NCBI RefSeq assembly: GCF_030503595.1 | Contig: NZ_CP129966.1 | Coordinates: 1,860,001-1,924,000, forward strand | Origin: Corynebacterium sp. P4-C1 | Lineage (GTDB): Bacteria; Actinomycetota; Actinomycetes; Mycobacteriales; Mycobacteriaceae | Reading direction: 5' to 3' | DNA: 64,000 nt | Shown: positions 50,135 through 60,354 of the stretch, piece by piece | Position numbering within the stretch: the first letter of the stretch is position 1 | Layout of the letters: each line of letters begins with the position of its first letter | Notes under the pieces: model-generated | Database searches by the model: none | What the model saw: only the letters and a program-made list of their open reading frames with translations | Told to the model about the DNA's origin: nothing | Position numbers and translations under genes: made by a program

Positions 50135-51124
50135 ATGAATCGCATGGTCACTCTCATTCTCATCGCAGTCGCGGGTCTCGCCGGCCAGCTTGTCGACGGC
50201 GGCCTCGGCATGGGCTTCGGCGTCACCTCCACCACCATCTTGATCATGCTCGCCAGCCTCGGCCCCGCACAGGCCTCCGCCGTCGTGCACACGGCTGAGC
50301 TGGGCACGACACTGGTCTCCGGAATCAGTCACTGGCGTTTCGGCAACGTGGATTGGCGGGTGGTCGCCGCGATCGGCATACCGGGCTCAATCGGTGCTTT
50401 CGCCGGTGCGACAGTCCTGTCGAACCTGTCGACGGAATCCGCTAAGCCCATCATGTCACTCATTCTCGCCGCGATCGGTGTGAACTTGGTGTGGCGCTTC
50501 TCCCGCGGCATTGTCCGCCGCAAGGCGGTCGACACGCCGCACTCCAAGCCTTTCCTCGGCGTGCTGGGCATCTTCGGCGGCTTCGTCGACGCGACCGGTG
50601 GCGGCGGCTGGGGCCCGGTGACTACCTCGACCCTGCTGTCCGCCGGCCGCAGTGAGCCGCGCTGCATCGTCGGCACCGTGAACACCGCCGAGTTTTTTGT
50701 CACCGCCGCTGCCACCGCCGGATTCGTCATCGGCATGTGGGAAGATCTCGTGGCGAATCTGGCTGCCGTGCTCGCCCTGCTTGTCGGCGGCGTGATCGCC
50801 GCACCGCTGGCCGCGTGGCTGGTCACCCGCCTCAACCCGATCCTGCTCGGCGGCATCGTGGGCACCCTGATTGTGACCCTCAACCTGCCGGTCGTGCTGA
50901 AGGCCCTGGGTGTCGGCGCCTCCGTTCTTGTCGCCGTGCGCATAGCCGCCATCGTGGTCGGCGTGGCCCTTTCCATTCGCGGCTGGAAGAAGGCCCGGGA
51001 GAATTCCCGCGCCGCCGCCGAGAAGGAGGGTGCCAGTCAAGCCGGCTACGAGGAGGACGCCGCGGGCAGAGTGACTGGCTCCTCGGCTTCCGCCACCGGA
51101 TCTCCGACTGCGGCCCGCCGCTAG
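50135..51124 (+). CDS. cysZ: Sulfate/sulfite permease of the TauE/SafE family
   Basis: The 329-residue protein has eight to nine membrane segments and the TauE/SafE pattern: LVDGGLGMGFGVTSTTILIM near residue 15, then a central cytoplasmic stretch and FGGFVDATGGGGWGPVTTST. In C. glutamicum cysZ is the last gene of the same operon and acts as sulfate importer. The C-terminal 40 residues are a charged Ala/Ser/Glu-rich tail. The operon ends with a cruciform-like repeat 40 bases on. Confidence 0.88.
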   Translation: MNRMVTLILIAVAGLAGQLVDGGLGMGFGVTSTTILIMLASLGPAQASAVVHTAELGTTLVSGISHWRFGNVDWRVVAAIGIPGSIGAFAGATVLSNLSTESAKPIMSLILAAIGVNLVWRFSRGIVRRKAVDTPHSKPFLGVLGIFGGFVDATGGGGWGPVTTSTLLSAGRSEPRCIVGTVNTAEFFVTAAATAGFVIGMWEDLVANLAAVLALLVGGVIAAPLAAWLVTRLNPILLGGIVGTLIVTLNLPVVLKALGVGASVLVAVRIAAIVVGVALSIRGWKKARENSRAAAEKEGASQAGYEEDAAGRVTGSSASATGSPTAARR

Positions 51125-51163
51125 CCACGTCGCAGCCCTGAACCGCGGACTTCCGCATCAGAA

Positions 51164-51230
51164 CTCCCCCGCATCGTTCACGCTCTCGCTCCTGCCCGGC
51201 AGGACGGACGACGTGACAGGTGCGGGGGAA
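51164..51230 (+). terminator. Cruciform-like element after cysZ
   Basis: CCCCCGCA (about 51166-51173) pairs with TGCGGGGG (51221-51228), an inner pair TTCACG with CGTGAC adds five of six bases, and a 13-bp palindrome CCTGCCCGGCAGG lies in the loop. There is no T-tract directly after it, so as a terminator it is atypical; the rest of the 256-bp gap holds an inverted repeat at 51263. Confidence 0.45.
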
Positions 51231-51262
51231 ATTCCGCTTTTCTTAGCGTGCATTTTCTCCAG

Positions 51263-51284
51263 ATACATGAGGTGTCATATGTAT
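51263..51284. promoter_or_regulatory. Inverted repeat ATACAT-N10-ATGTAT
   Basis: Six-base arms (51263-51268, 51279-51284), AT-rich, 97 bases before the SRPBCC gene. It may be an operator for the MarR regulator encoded 530 bases downstream, but the spacing and length are not specific. Confidence 0.3.
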
Positions 51285-51380
51285 GCGAAATTGGGAATGG
51301 GGATTCCTACTTGCATTATCTCACACATATCCTGAACAGCTTTCGGGCGAGCGATCCCAAGTTCGACTATTCTCCGTGAC

Positions 51381-51788
51381 ATGACATGGAATACGGATTT
51401 TGGCACCGAAACGACAATTCACGCGACCGGGGAAGAAGTGATGGGCGTGCTCGCCGATGTGGAAGGGTTGCCGGCATGGAACCCGGCTTTCACATGGGTC
51501 GGGCCACAGCAAGACGATGGAGCGCATTCGCTCATCGTGCAGCGGGTCCTGCGTGGGTCCATCAGAATGACAAAGTCGGGGGCGACGGTGGATTACGCTA
51601 TCGAGATCCCCGGTTTGGTGGAGCACTCGACGTTCCGGATTGACGATAATGTGGACGGCACAACGCGAGTGACCCACCGCGTCCAGCAGGCAGGTCCGCT
51701 CTCACGGCTCATCGGGGCGCGGGAGGCGTCGCTTGTCCCGGGGAAGAGACTGGACCGGCTGGAAAGGGTCCTCGCTGGGACATACTGA
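51381..51788 (+). CDS. SRPBCC (START-like) small-molecule-binding protein
   Basis: The 135-residue protein starts with TETTIHATGEEVMGVLADVEG and VEGLPAWNPAFTWVGP, the helix-grip pattern of polyketide cyclase/SRPBCC proteins, and ends with a long helix. These bind hydrophobic ligands or act as cyclases; no catalytic residue can be named here. TATTCT (51368-51373) lies seven bases before the ATG, so it may be leaderless. The MarR gene follows after 28 bases, a pair likely controlled together. Confidence 0.78.
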   Translation: MTWNTDFGTETTIHATGEEVMGVLADVEGLPAWNPAFTWVGPQQDDGAHSLIVQRVLRGSIRMTKSGATVDYAIEIPGLVEHSTFRIDDNVDGTTRVTHRVQQAGPLSRLIGAREASLVPGKRLDRLERVLAGTY

Positions 51789-51816
51789 CAAGGCCACGCC
51801 GCCGGAAAGGAATCGG

Positions 51817-52308
51817 ATGCCAGGACTGTTGCCCGCTGACCCGGAGAGGTTCCGTTATCTCGTCCTGGCACTGCAAAGGCAGGGGAGCCGCGAGCTGAAC
51901 CGACTTTTCGCCGATATGGGTCTGACCACTTCGCAGGCCGAGGCGTTGGAGATCCTCGGCGCCTACGGCCCGATCAGCACAAAGGAAGCGGGTGCGTACT
52001 TGATCTGCGAATCCGGTAGCCCTAGCCGGTTGCTCGCGGCTCTCGCCGCGAAGGGGCTTACTGTCGCGTCCCAGTCTGCGCAGGATAAACGGCTCACTCT
52101 CCACGCGCTCACCCCGGAAGGCCGGGCGGCTGTGGCGGCGATCCAGGAGCAGAACCGCGCCTTCGAAGCAGAACTGGCGCGGCGGATGGACAAGGCGGCT
52201 TCGGAGGTTGACGGCACGGGACTCGCGCAACTCGCCGCGCTCGTGACGGACCCCGAGCTCAACGGCGCCTTGCGGCGGCGCTTCCCCGACCTTTTCCCAG
52301 CGGGCTAA
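51817..52308 (+). CDS. MarR-family transcriptional regulator
   Basis: The 163-residue protein has a winged helix-turn-helix: LTTSQAEALEILGAYGPIST, KEAGAYLICESGSPSRLLAALAAKGLTV and the wing QSAQDKRLTLHALTPEGRA, then a dimerisation helix. I use the ATG at 51817 after GGAAAGGA. It should sense a small hydrophobic or phenolic ligand and control the adjacent SRPBCC gene and itself; this is inferred from the pairing. Confidence 0.83.
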   Translation: MPGLLPADPERFRYLVLALQRQGSRELNRLFADMGLTTSQAEALEILGAYGPISTKEAGAYLICESGSPSRLLAALAAKGLTVASQSAQDKRLTLHALTPEGRAAVAAIQEQNRAFEAELARRMDKAASEVDGTGLAQLAALVTDPELNGALRRRFPDLFPAG

Positions 52309-52343
52309 ACTGGCCCTAGTTATTCGCGATATGAAGGACAATC

Positions 52344-53021
52344 ATGCTCGTCAGTGAATCACTGTTTCTGCTGCTCTCAAACAAGTCTGACCGTTTTGAG
52401 ATCGGTGTGAGCCATCAGCGTGTGGCCCTCAACGGTGCTTTGCTGTGCGACCTGGTCGCCACCGGACTGGCTACGATTCACGACGGTAAGTCCGCGACCG
52501 TGACAGCGACAGAGGGCGCCGCCCAGCGCGCGTCTGCCCACCCTGCATTGGCCCACGGCGTATCCCGCCTTGAGGCGAAAAGCGAAATGTCCCTCTACTC
52601 GGCACTGCACTCCCGCAAATTCGCCGACAAGGAGGCTCTCGCGCAGCGTCTCATCGAGGAGGGTGTGCTGGACCAGGAGCGCGCCAGCTTCCTTGGTCTG
52701 AAGTGGACCCGCTTCCCGGAGAAGGACGAGACGATCGAGGCCGCAATGCGCGGTCGCTACCGCGACATCTTCCACGGCAAGGTCGAGCCGCGCCCCGAAG
52801 AGGCCATGGTGATCCTTCTGCTGAAGAATACCGGTGAGCTGCGCCGCGTCTTCCTCGACGAGATCCAAGGTGTACCGTTCAACGCCGTCCGTGTGCGGGT
52901 CCACGACATCGACCGCGCCGTGCTCGAAGGCGCAACCTTCGACCACGCCAAGGAGATCAATCTTGTCCTCGACGGCGTTGCCCAGGCGGCCGCGGTGGAA
53001 GAGGAATCGGCGTCCAGCTAG
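52344..53021 (+). CDS. GPP34 (GOLPH3/Vps74) family protein
   Basis: The 225-residue protein starts MLVSESLFLLLSNKSDRFEI and has LNGALLCDLVATGLATI and a C-terminal helical half, the actinobacterial GPP34 pattern. The eukaryotic relatives bind phosphatidylinositol 4-phosphate and glycosyltransferases at the Golgi. Actinobacteria make phosphatidylinositol, so binding of an inositol lipid is a reasonable guess. Its gene stands alone and ends before the nested repeat at 53055. Confidence 0.83.
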   Translation: MLVSESLFLLLSNKSDRFEIGVSHQRVALNGALLCDLVATGLATIHDGKSATVTATEGAAQRASAHPALAHGVSRLEAKSEMSLYSALHSRKFADKEALAQRLIEEGVLDQERASFLGLKWTRFPEKDETIEAAMRGRYRDIFHGKVEPRPEEAMVILLLKNTGELRRVFLDEIQGVPFNAVRVRVHDIDRAVLEGATFDHAKEINLVLDGVAQAAAVEEESASS

Positions 53022-53054
53022 CCCCGGGGCGGCTCGAGGTCACTCTCACAAAAC

Positions 53055-53158
53055 GCAAAAGGTAACAATCGAACGGTAACTCCGCTCCATTATGTTTGCC
53101 CTTTAGGGCATGCTGCGCCATTTTGGAGCATTGTTACCGTTCAATTGTTACCTTTTGC
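53055..53158. repeat. 104-bp nested inverted repeat between convergent genes
   Basis: Outer arms 53055-53080 and 53133-53158 match at 25 of 26 positions; inside them GCTCCA (53084-53089) pairs with TGGAGC (53124-53129) and TGCCCT (53097-53102) with AGGGCA (53105-53110). It lies between the GPP34 gene and the lipoate ligase gene, which converge. It could be a two-way terminator or a MITE-like repeat. Confidence 0.7.
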
Positions 53159-53184
53159 TGTTTATTGGGGCGGCAGCCTGCCGG

Positions 53185-54255
53185 TCAGGGCACGCGGTGT
53201 GTCCAGGCCTCGGTGCCGAACTTCTCCTCCACGAGCTTCTCGGCGGCGGCAATGTCGTCGTCGGAAAGCTGGCCGGTCTCGGCCGGGTAGCGGGAGATGA
53301 ACGTGTTCATCAGCGCTTCGATGACCTCTTGGCGCGCGACACCGGTTTGGCGGCGCAACGGGTCGACGCGCTTCTTGGCCGAGCGGACGCCCTTGTCGGC
53401 CAGCTTGACCTTGCCCACACGCAGCACTTCCATCATCTTGTCGGCGTTGATGTCGTAGCTCATGGTTGTGTGGTGCAGGATCGCGCCGTTGACGCGCTTT
53501 TGGGCGGCACCGCCGATCTTTCCGCCGTCGGAGGTGATGTCGTTGATCGGCACGTACCAGGCGTTGACCCCGAGGGATTGCAGGCCGGCCAGGACCCAGG
53601 TGTCCAGGTACTGGTAGCTGTCGACGTAGCTGAGTCCCGCGACGACATCGTCGGGCACGTACATCGAATAGGTGACGCAGTTTCCGCCCTCCATGAACAT
53701 GGCGCCGCCGCCGGACATGCGGCGGACAGGAACGATCCCGTGCTTCGCGATGCCCTCCGGATCCAGCTCATTCTGGAAAGACTGGTAGGAGCCGAACACG
53801 ACGGCCTTGTCCTCCCACTCCCAGAACCTCAGGATGGGGCCCTTGCGGCCGGCGGCGACCTCCTCGAGGAGGTACTGGTCCAACGCGACGTTAACCGGCG
53901 TCGGCAGGACGGGGGAGTGGATGACGGTCCAGTTGTAGTCGGTGAGGTCCTTGGCGTCGAGAAGCGCCCGCCGCGCCGTGACGGCCACGTCCCGCGTGGA
54001 GAATCCGTGGAGGGCGACGGGCTGGCCTCCGTCGAGAGCCGCCAAGGCGTCGTCGATACGCTTCTGCAGGTCGTCGGCTGATTCTGTGACGGAGGCCCCA
54101 ACGAGTGCGCCGTTGATCGCGTCGTAGGCCTCCTCGGGCTCGAGGAAGAAATCGCCGGAGATTTTCGCGTCAGTGATCTCCGTGCCGTCGTCGGTGAGGT
54201 CGGCGACGACGAGCTTGCCGCCGGAGACCTTCACCTCGAAGTGGTGGGATGCCAT
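53185..54255 (-). CDS. Lipoate--protein ligase A family protein with N-terminal extension
   Basis: The 356-residue protein has the LplA/BPL core: RRMSGGGAMFMEGGNCVTYS (substrate loop) near residue 180, NAWYVPINDI and the lysine-bearing GGKIGGAAQKRVNGAILHH that holds lipoyl-AMP. The first 105 residues (SGGKLVVADLTDDGTEI and following) form a separate N-terminal domain, like the lipoate-binding or accessory domain fused in some actinobacterial and firmicute ligases. It would attach lipoate or octanoate to E2/GcvH proteins. It is followed at once by the PfpI-type gene upstream (0 bases). Confidence 0.83.
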   Translation of the reverse strand: MASHHFEVKVSGGKLVVADLTDDGTEITDAKISGDFFLEPEEAYDAINGALVGASVTESADDLQKRIDDALAALDGGQPVALHGFSTRDVAVTARRALLDAKDLTDYNWTVIHSPVLPTPVNVALDQYLLEEVAAGRKGPILRFWEWEDKAVVFGSYQSFQNELDPEGIAKHGIVPVRRMSGGGAMFMEGGNCVTYSMYVPDDVVAGLSYVDSYQYLDTWVLAGLQSLGVNAWYVPINDITSDGGKIGGAAQKRVNGAILHHTTMSYDINADKMMEVLRVGKVKLADKGVRSAKKRVDPLRRQTGVARQEVIEALMNTFISRYPAETGQLSDDDIAAAEKLVEEKFGTEAWTHRVP

Positions 54256-54786
54256 TTACTTGGCGAACTCCTCGATGAGTGCCTTGTTGAATGCCGGGAG
54301 GTCGTCCGGGGTGCGGGAGGAAACGAATCCCTTGTCCACGCGGACCTCCTCGTCCACCCACGTCGCACCCGCATTGGACAGGTCCGTCTTCAGCGAGGGG
54401 TAGGAGGTGATGGTCACACCGTTCAGGGCGTCTGCGTCGGCGAGAATCCAGCCGCCGTGGCAGATGACACCGACGGGTTTGTTCGCCTGGGTGATCTCGC
54501 GCACGAAAGCGACAGCGTTCTCGTCGGTGCGGATGGTGTCGGCGTTGCCGGTGCCGCCGGGGAGGATTAGGGCGTCGAAGTCAGCGGCGTTCGCCTCGGT
54601 GGAGGTCTGGTCGACGGTGACCTTCTCGCCGTTCTTGCCCTCGATCTCGCCGGTCTCCGTGGAGATGACGGTAATGGTTGCACCTGCCTCGGCGACAGCG
54701 TCGCGCGGGCTGGTCAGCTCCGAATCCTCGAAGCCGTCGGTGGCCAGGATTGCGATCTTCTTGTTCGACAGTGTTTCGTTGCTCAT
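54256..54786 (-). CDS. PfpI/DJ-1 superfamily protein
   Basis: The 176-residue protein has the DJ-1/PfpI pattern with the nucleophilic Cys in VGVICHGGWILADA (CHGGW), DALILPGGTGNADTIR and the Glu residue in DGFEDSELTSPRDAV. The family includes proteases, glyoxalases and deglycases; which one cannot be told. It ends exactly where the lipoate ligase gene begins, so the two are cotranscribed. Confidence 0.85.
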   Translation of the reverse strand: MSNETLSNKKIAILATDGFEDSELTSPRDAVAEAGATITVISTETGEIEGKNGEKVTVDQTSTEANAADFDALILPGGTGNADTIRTDENAVAFVREITQANKPVGVICHGGWILADADALNGVTITSYPSLKTDLSNAGATWVDEEVRVDKGFVSSRTPDDLPAFNKALIEEFAK

Positions 54787-54806
54787 GACGCCCCATGGTA
54801 AAGAAA

Positions 54807-54830
54807 AACGCCAGCCGGGGGGCTGGCGTT
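54807..54830 (-). terminator. Terminator of the AI-2E transporter gene
   Basis: AACGCCAGCC (54807-54816) pairs with GGCTGGCGTT (54821-54830), a perfect 10-bp stem, and on the minus strand it is followed by TTTTTCTTT. It lies 24 bases after the stop codon. Confidence 0.85.
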
Positions 54831-54854
54831 CACTCAGAGCGTATTCAGGACGTG

Positions 54855-56330
54855 CTAGTCCTTCTTCTTTTTCTTCTCGAGGTCGTCCTCGTCGATAGCG
54901 CGGGTGTCGCCCGGAGCCTTGTTGTCCTCGGGCTGCTCCTTATCCACGCGGGTGGTACGCGGGACCTTCGTCGAGCCGAGCTTGCCAGCCTCCTCGTCGA
55001 GCTGGGTCTGGCCCTTGCGGCGGCCCATGGAACGCATGCGGTCGCGCACGGCGAGGTAGGCCTCGCGTGAGTCCAAAGTCTGGCTCTGCTGTGTGGCGAT
55101 CTGGATGTCGTCCGCGGTGATCTCGCCGGTGCGCAGGGACACCATCTCAGCCCAGTAGCGCAGCCACACTGCCGCGACAGCGCAGACGGGCACGGCCAGG
55201 AACGCGCCGATGATGCCGAACAGGGTGCCGCCGACAGCCACACCCAACAGGACGATCGCCGCGTGCAGCCCCATTGAGCGGGACTGCAGGATCGGCTGCA
55301 AGACGTTGCCCTCGATCTGCTGGACCAGAATGACCAGGCCGAGCACTAGCAGGGCCTTGGTCAAGCCGCCGGAAACAAGGGCGATGATGACCGCGAGGGC
55401 GCCGGCTGTGAAGGCACCGATGATCGGGATGAAACCACCGAAGAAAGTGATCACGGCCAGCACGGGAGCCAGGGGAACGCCAAGAATGATCAGGCCGGCA
55501 CCGATGAACACGGCATCCACGAGTGAGACAATCGCCTGCGTGCGGATGAATCCCGCGAGCGTGTTCCAGGAGCGCATGAGCACCTCAGTGAGGTGCCAGC
55601 CGACCTTCACACCGGTGTACTTGCGCAGCCACGGCAGGAAGCGGTCGCCGTCCTTCAGGAAGAAGAAGGACAAGACCAGCATCAGGGCGAGTGTCGTGCC
55701 AATGGAGGCCGCGGCGCCGATGCCCGTGACGACGCCCGAGGCAATGTTGTTGGCCTGGCCGCGGACGAATTCGCCCGCCTGGTTCACTGCCTGCTCGAGC
55801 TGGGTGGTGTCCACGTCGAAAGGCGCGGACGTCTGTAACCAGTGCAGGATTTGCTGGATGCCTTCTTCCGCCTGGTGGTAGAGCTCCACCGACTGGGTCT
55901 TGATGGTCGGGGCCATCGCGGCGAAGATGCCGCCGATGATGCCGAAGAAGCCGATCAGCACCAGGAACACTGCGAGGGTGGCAGGCACCTTGTGGTTGCG
56001 GAGCCAGCGGACCGGCGGCCACAGGACGGTGCAGAAGATTAGCGCCAGCAGCGTCGGCAGAACGCCGACCCAGATGCCGCCGATGAGCTTGACCAAAAAC
56101 GCCGTCGCGATCACGATGACGATGAAGCGCAGAGCCCAGGCAGCTGCGGTACGCCCGTCGGCCGCGATGACGTTGCCGCGGTCGATGGACTCGCCGGAGA
56201 GCGATTGCGCCGCTTGCGCCGCGGTTGGTTCTGTCGCCGGGGCCTCCACCGAATCGAGGAGGGTGGTGGCGAAGTCTTCCGCCCCATCCGTCTGGCGGGC
56301 GTCTGGACGCTTTGAATTATGTTCAGTCAC
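54855..56330 (-). CDS. AI-2E family transporter
   Basis: The 491-residue protein has about eight membrane segments with the AI-2E family pattern: LIGGIWVGVLPTLLALIFCT, IGTTLALMLVLSFFFLKDGD, FIRTQAIVSLVDAVFIG, FIPIIGAFTAGALAVIIAL and QIEGNVLQPILQSRSMGLH. The family includes AI-2 exporter-like and Na/H antiporter-like proteins; substrate unknown. The C-terminal 130 residues are a charged tail. The start is unclear: I use the GTG at 56330 (TEHNSKRPD), with a CAGAAT hexamer eight bases upstream and no ribosome binding site; an ATG at 56369 is the alternative. Confidence 0.8.
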   Translation of the reverse strand: MTEHNSKRPDARQTDGAEDFATTLLDSVEAPATEPTAAQAAQSLSGESIDRGNVIAADGRTAAAWALRFIVIVIATAFLVKLIGGIWVGVLPTLLALIFCTVLWPPVRWLRNHKVPATLAVFLVLIGFFGIIGGIFAAMAPTIKTQSVELYHQAEEGIQQILHWLQTSAPFDVDTTQLEQAVNQAGEFVRGQANNIASGVVTGIGAAASIGTTLALMLVLSFFFLKDGDRFLPWLRKYTGVKVGWHLTEVLMRSWNTLAGFIRTQAIVSLVDAVFIGAGLIILGVPLAPVLAVITFFGGFIPIIGAFTAGALAVIIALVSGGLTKALLVLGLVILVQQIEGNVLQPILQSRSMGLHAAIVLLGVAVGGTLFGIIGAFLAVPVCAVAAVWLRYWAEMVSLRTGEITADDIQIATQQSQTLDSREAYLAVRDRMRSMGRRKGQTQLDEEAGKLGSTKVPRTTRVDKEQPEDNKAPGDTRAIDEDDLEKKKKKD

Positions 56331-56529
56331 GAAGAAGCATTCTGCCAGATAGGCCGAGAAAAACAACATCTAGAAGCGTTAACGGCAGGCTGAGGTTATG
56401 CCGGATTTGCGGAGGTGGACCCAAGGGGCCCACAACTTCATTAAATTTTCTGGTAAAATAATGAGCACCTACATAGTATTATGTGCAAAACCATGTGCCG
56501 GCTGGCCCCTCCCGGGGGAAACCTCAGCT

Positions 56530-57348
56530 ATGTCACTCACCCGTAGCCTGCGCCGTGCCGCAGCAGCCACCACCCTCTCCGCCGCCGTGTGCGCCAGCGC
56601 GGCAGCCCCTGCCAATGCGTGGGAGAACACGTTCGACGAATCGGTCGGCAACGAAGGGCAGTGCACCCTGGAATTCACCGAGCAGGAGAGGGAGGACATC
56701 AACGCCGCTTACGGCCTCATGTTCGGGACGATGGCGGACCTGTCTTACGAGCGTATCAACGACCTGAAGGACAGGAAGGTCTGGTGGGAATGGGCCAAAG
56801 AGACCGACCAGAAGGACTTGACGGCACCGGGCCCGCTCGGGCCCGTAACCAACGCGCAGGTGGCACTGTTCGCCGGCAAAGACAGCGGTACCTACACCAT
56901 GGCCGCCCGCTACCTCGAGCAGTCCCGTAAAGAGGTCGTGCCGTCGACTGAGCTCACGCTCACTCCGGCCGAGGCGGCGGATCTCAAGGGGGCCGGTGCG
57001 GTCAACACCGGCAGTCTCGTCGCGCCGGGTATTTGGGCCTTGATGCGGGGCAGTCTCTCGGTCGGCGATGTCACCACGATGGCCGGAGAGGCACTGAACA
57101 AGCTCGGCCCGCGCATTCAGCCGACGATCAAGAGCTACGAGAATGCGCTCACGGCCTGCGAGGAGCGTGAGAGCACCAAGGGCACGATCAAGCAGGGCTC
57201 GAGTTTGGATACCGACCAGTTCGCCGGTCTCGTCGCGGGCGGTGTGCTGGGCGGTCTGGCACTCCTCGGCCTCATCGCTGTTGCGGCCGGTCCACTGGTG
57301 AACGACTTCTTCACCAATTTCTGGAGGAACGCCGGCGTGCTGCGTTAG
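56530..57348 (+). CDS. Unknown secreted protein with C-terminal membrane helix
   Basis: The 272-residue protein has a signal peptide (basic MSLTRSLRRAAAATTL, hydrophobic core, cleavage after AAAPANA) with mature start WENTFDE, a mixed alpha-rich middle and a C-terminal hydrophobic segment (LVAGGVLGGLALLGLIAVAA) ending NDFFTNFWRNAGVLR. No family or active site is recognised. It shares the plan of many corynebacterial surface proteins: signal, soluble part, one anchor. The ATG at 56530 follows a GGGGGAAA site; sequence before it is open in frame but is leader. Confidence 0.7.
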   Translation: MSLTRSLRRAAAATTLSAAVCASAAAPANAWENTFDESVGNEGQCTLEFTEQEREDINAAYGLMFGTMADLSYERINDLKDRKVWWEWAKETDQKDLTAPGPLGPVTNAQVALFAGKDSGTYTMAARYLEQSRKEVVPSTELTLTPAEAADLKGAGAVNTGSLVAPGIWALMRGSLSVGDVTTMAGEALNKLGPRIQPTIKSYENALTACEERESTKGTIKQGSSLDTDQFAGLVAGGVLGGLALLGLIAVAAGPLVNDFFTNFWRNAGVLR

Positions 57349-57441
57349 CGTCGGCGGACGCCGAAAAGTACGCCCTGAGCACTAGAAACAAAGAAAGTTG
57401 AGTGAACCTGGAACAACTTTATGCAACTGCGAGTTGTAGGG

Positions 57442-57462
57442 ATTGAGTGAGTCAAGCTCAAC
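57442..57462. promoter_or_regulatory. HAIR-type operator for HspR before dnaK
   Basis: ATTGAGT-N7-GCTCAAC fits the HAIR consensus CTTGAGT-N7-ACTCAAG at 11 of 14 positions. A weaker GTTGAGT-N7-GAACAAC copy lies at 57398-57418. HspR is encoded at the end of the same operon. Confidence 0.7.
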
Positions 57463-57592
57463 TCTGTGACAGTGTGTCGCCTCCCGGTGGTACAGTGGCA
57501 GCCGGAAGTTGAGCGGAAGGCAGTCAACCTGCTGAACGGACTCGACTCGGTAACACGAAATAAACCGAATTTTTCAGGAGGACATGAACACT

Positions 57593-59446
<1,854 letters not shown>

Positions 59447-59458
59447 GGAGCTGCCACC

Positions 59459-60139
59459 ATGACCAACCCGAACGAGCAGATGCCCGATAACCCGGGCGCG
59501 CCCGAGTCGACGGACGAGGAATACGTCAGCCCCGACCAGTCCGAAACCCTGGCCCAGGAGGCCGCGGAGTCGGAGGCGTTGGCCAAGGACGACGTGGACC
59601 CGCTGTCGGACTCCGAGGTGCTCGACGCTGAGCTCGCGGACGCGTTGGACGACGCGGAGCGCGAGGTCAACCCGGACGCCGACGGTGACGGGGCGGTCTC
59701 CGACGTGGAACTCCAGCTCGCCGAGCGCACCGAGGACCTCCAGCGGGTGTCCGCTGAGTACGCGAACTACCGCCGCCGCACGGAGCGCGAGCGCTCCCAG
59801 ATCGCCAACGATGCGAAAGCAAAGGTGATCACGGAGCTGCTCCCGCTTATCGACGACTTGGAGCTCGCCCGCCAGCACGGCGATCTCGCCGAGGGCCCGT
59901 TGAAGGCATTTTCGGACAACCTGCAGGCAATCCTGCAACGCCAGAAAACGGAAGCCTTCGGTGCGGAGGGCGATGCCTTCGATCCGGAGATCCACGAGGC
60001 GGTGCAAGACCTGTCACAGGGCGACACCAAGGTTATCGGCACGGTCCTGCGCAAGGGCTACCGCGTCGGCGACCGTTTGGTCCGCAACGCGATGGTGATC
60101 ATCGCGGACCCGGACGACAACGCCGAATCCGCTGAATAG
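59459..60139 (+). CDS. grpE: Nucleotide exchange factor GrpE
   Basis: The 226-residue protein has an acidic Asp/Glu/Ala-rich N-terminal third, the long dimer helix with [20 protein letters not shown], the [12 protein letters not shown] segment and the beta domain with [21 protein letters not shown]. It releases ADP from DnaK. It starts 12 bases after dnaK. Confidence 0.95.
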   Translation: MTNPNEQMPDNPGAPESTDEEYVSPDQSETLAQEAAESEALAKDDVDPLSDSEVLDAELADALDDAEREVNPDADGDGAVSDVELQLAERTEDLQRVSAEYANYRRRTERERSQIANDAKAKVITELLPLIDDLELARQHGDLAEGPLKAFSDNLQAILQRQKTEAFGAEGDAFDPEIHEAVQDLSQGDTKVIGTVLRKGYRVGDRLVRNAMVIIADPDDNAESAE

Positions 60140-60188
60140 TGTTGAGCGGCACTAAGTAGCGCCCAGTAGCACTCAGCGAAGCTCAGCT

Positions 60189-60245
60189 GCGGCCGGGGAG
60201 GGAAGCAAGACCATGCACGTCGACGTTCCTCCTCGGCCGCTTTTT
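60189..60245 (+). terminator. Rho-independent terminator between grpE and dnaJ
   Basis: GCGGCCGGGGAGG pairs with CCTCCTCGGCCGC (12 of 13) over a 26-nt loop, then TTTTTA. It would reduce dnaJ transcription relative to dnaK-grpE unless a second promoter serves dnaJ. Confidence 0.8.
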
Positions 60246-60291
60246 AGATACAACACCACCACAAACGATATTTAGAACCGCGAATTACCCA

Positions 60292-60333
60292 GTGCACGAA
60301 CTAGAACTCGAACTAGAACTTGAACTGGAATAG
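60292..60333 (+). CDS. Putative (Glu-Leu)n mini-ORF or hexamer repeat before dnaJ
   Basis: A GTG-led 13-codon frame reads M-H-E-L-E-L-E-L-E-L-E-L-E, made of a GAACTN hexamer repeat (GAA CTA GAA CTC GAA CTA GAA CTT GAA CTG, then GAA TAG). It ends 21 bases before the dnaJ ATG. The repeats differ only at the third base of the Leu codons. There is no ribosome binding site; TATTTA at 60269-60274 could be a -10 box. It may be a leader peptide or a chance repeat. Confidence 0.35.
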   Translation: MHELELELELELE

Positions 60334-60354
60334 GGCAGAAGGGAGGAGGCGCAC

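Noticed and set aside
60298..60327. Hexamer repeat as a DnaA box or origin motif
   Set aside because: GAACTN does not resemble DnaA boxes and no oriC genes are near.
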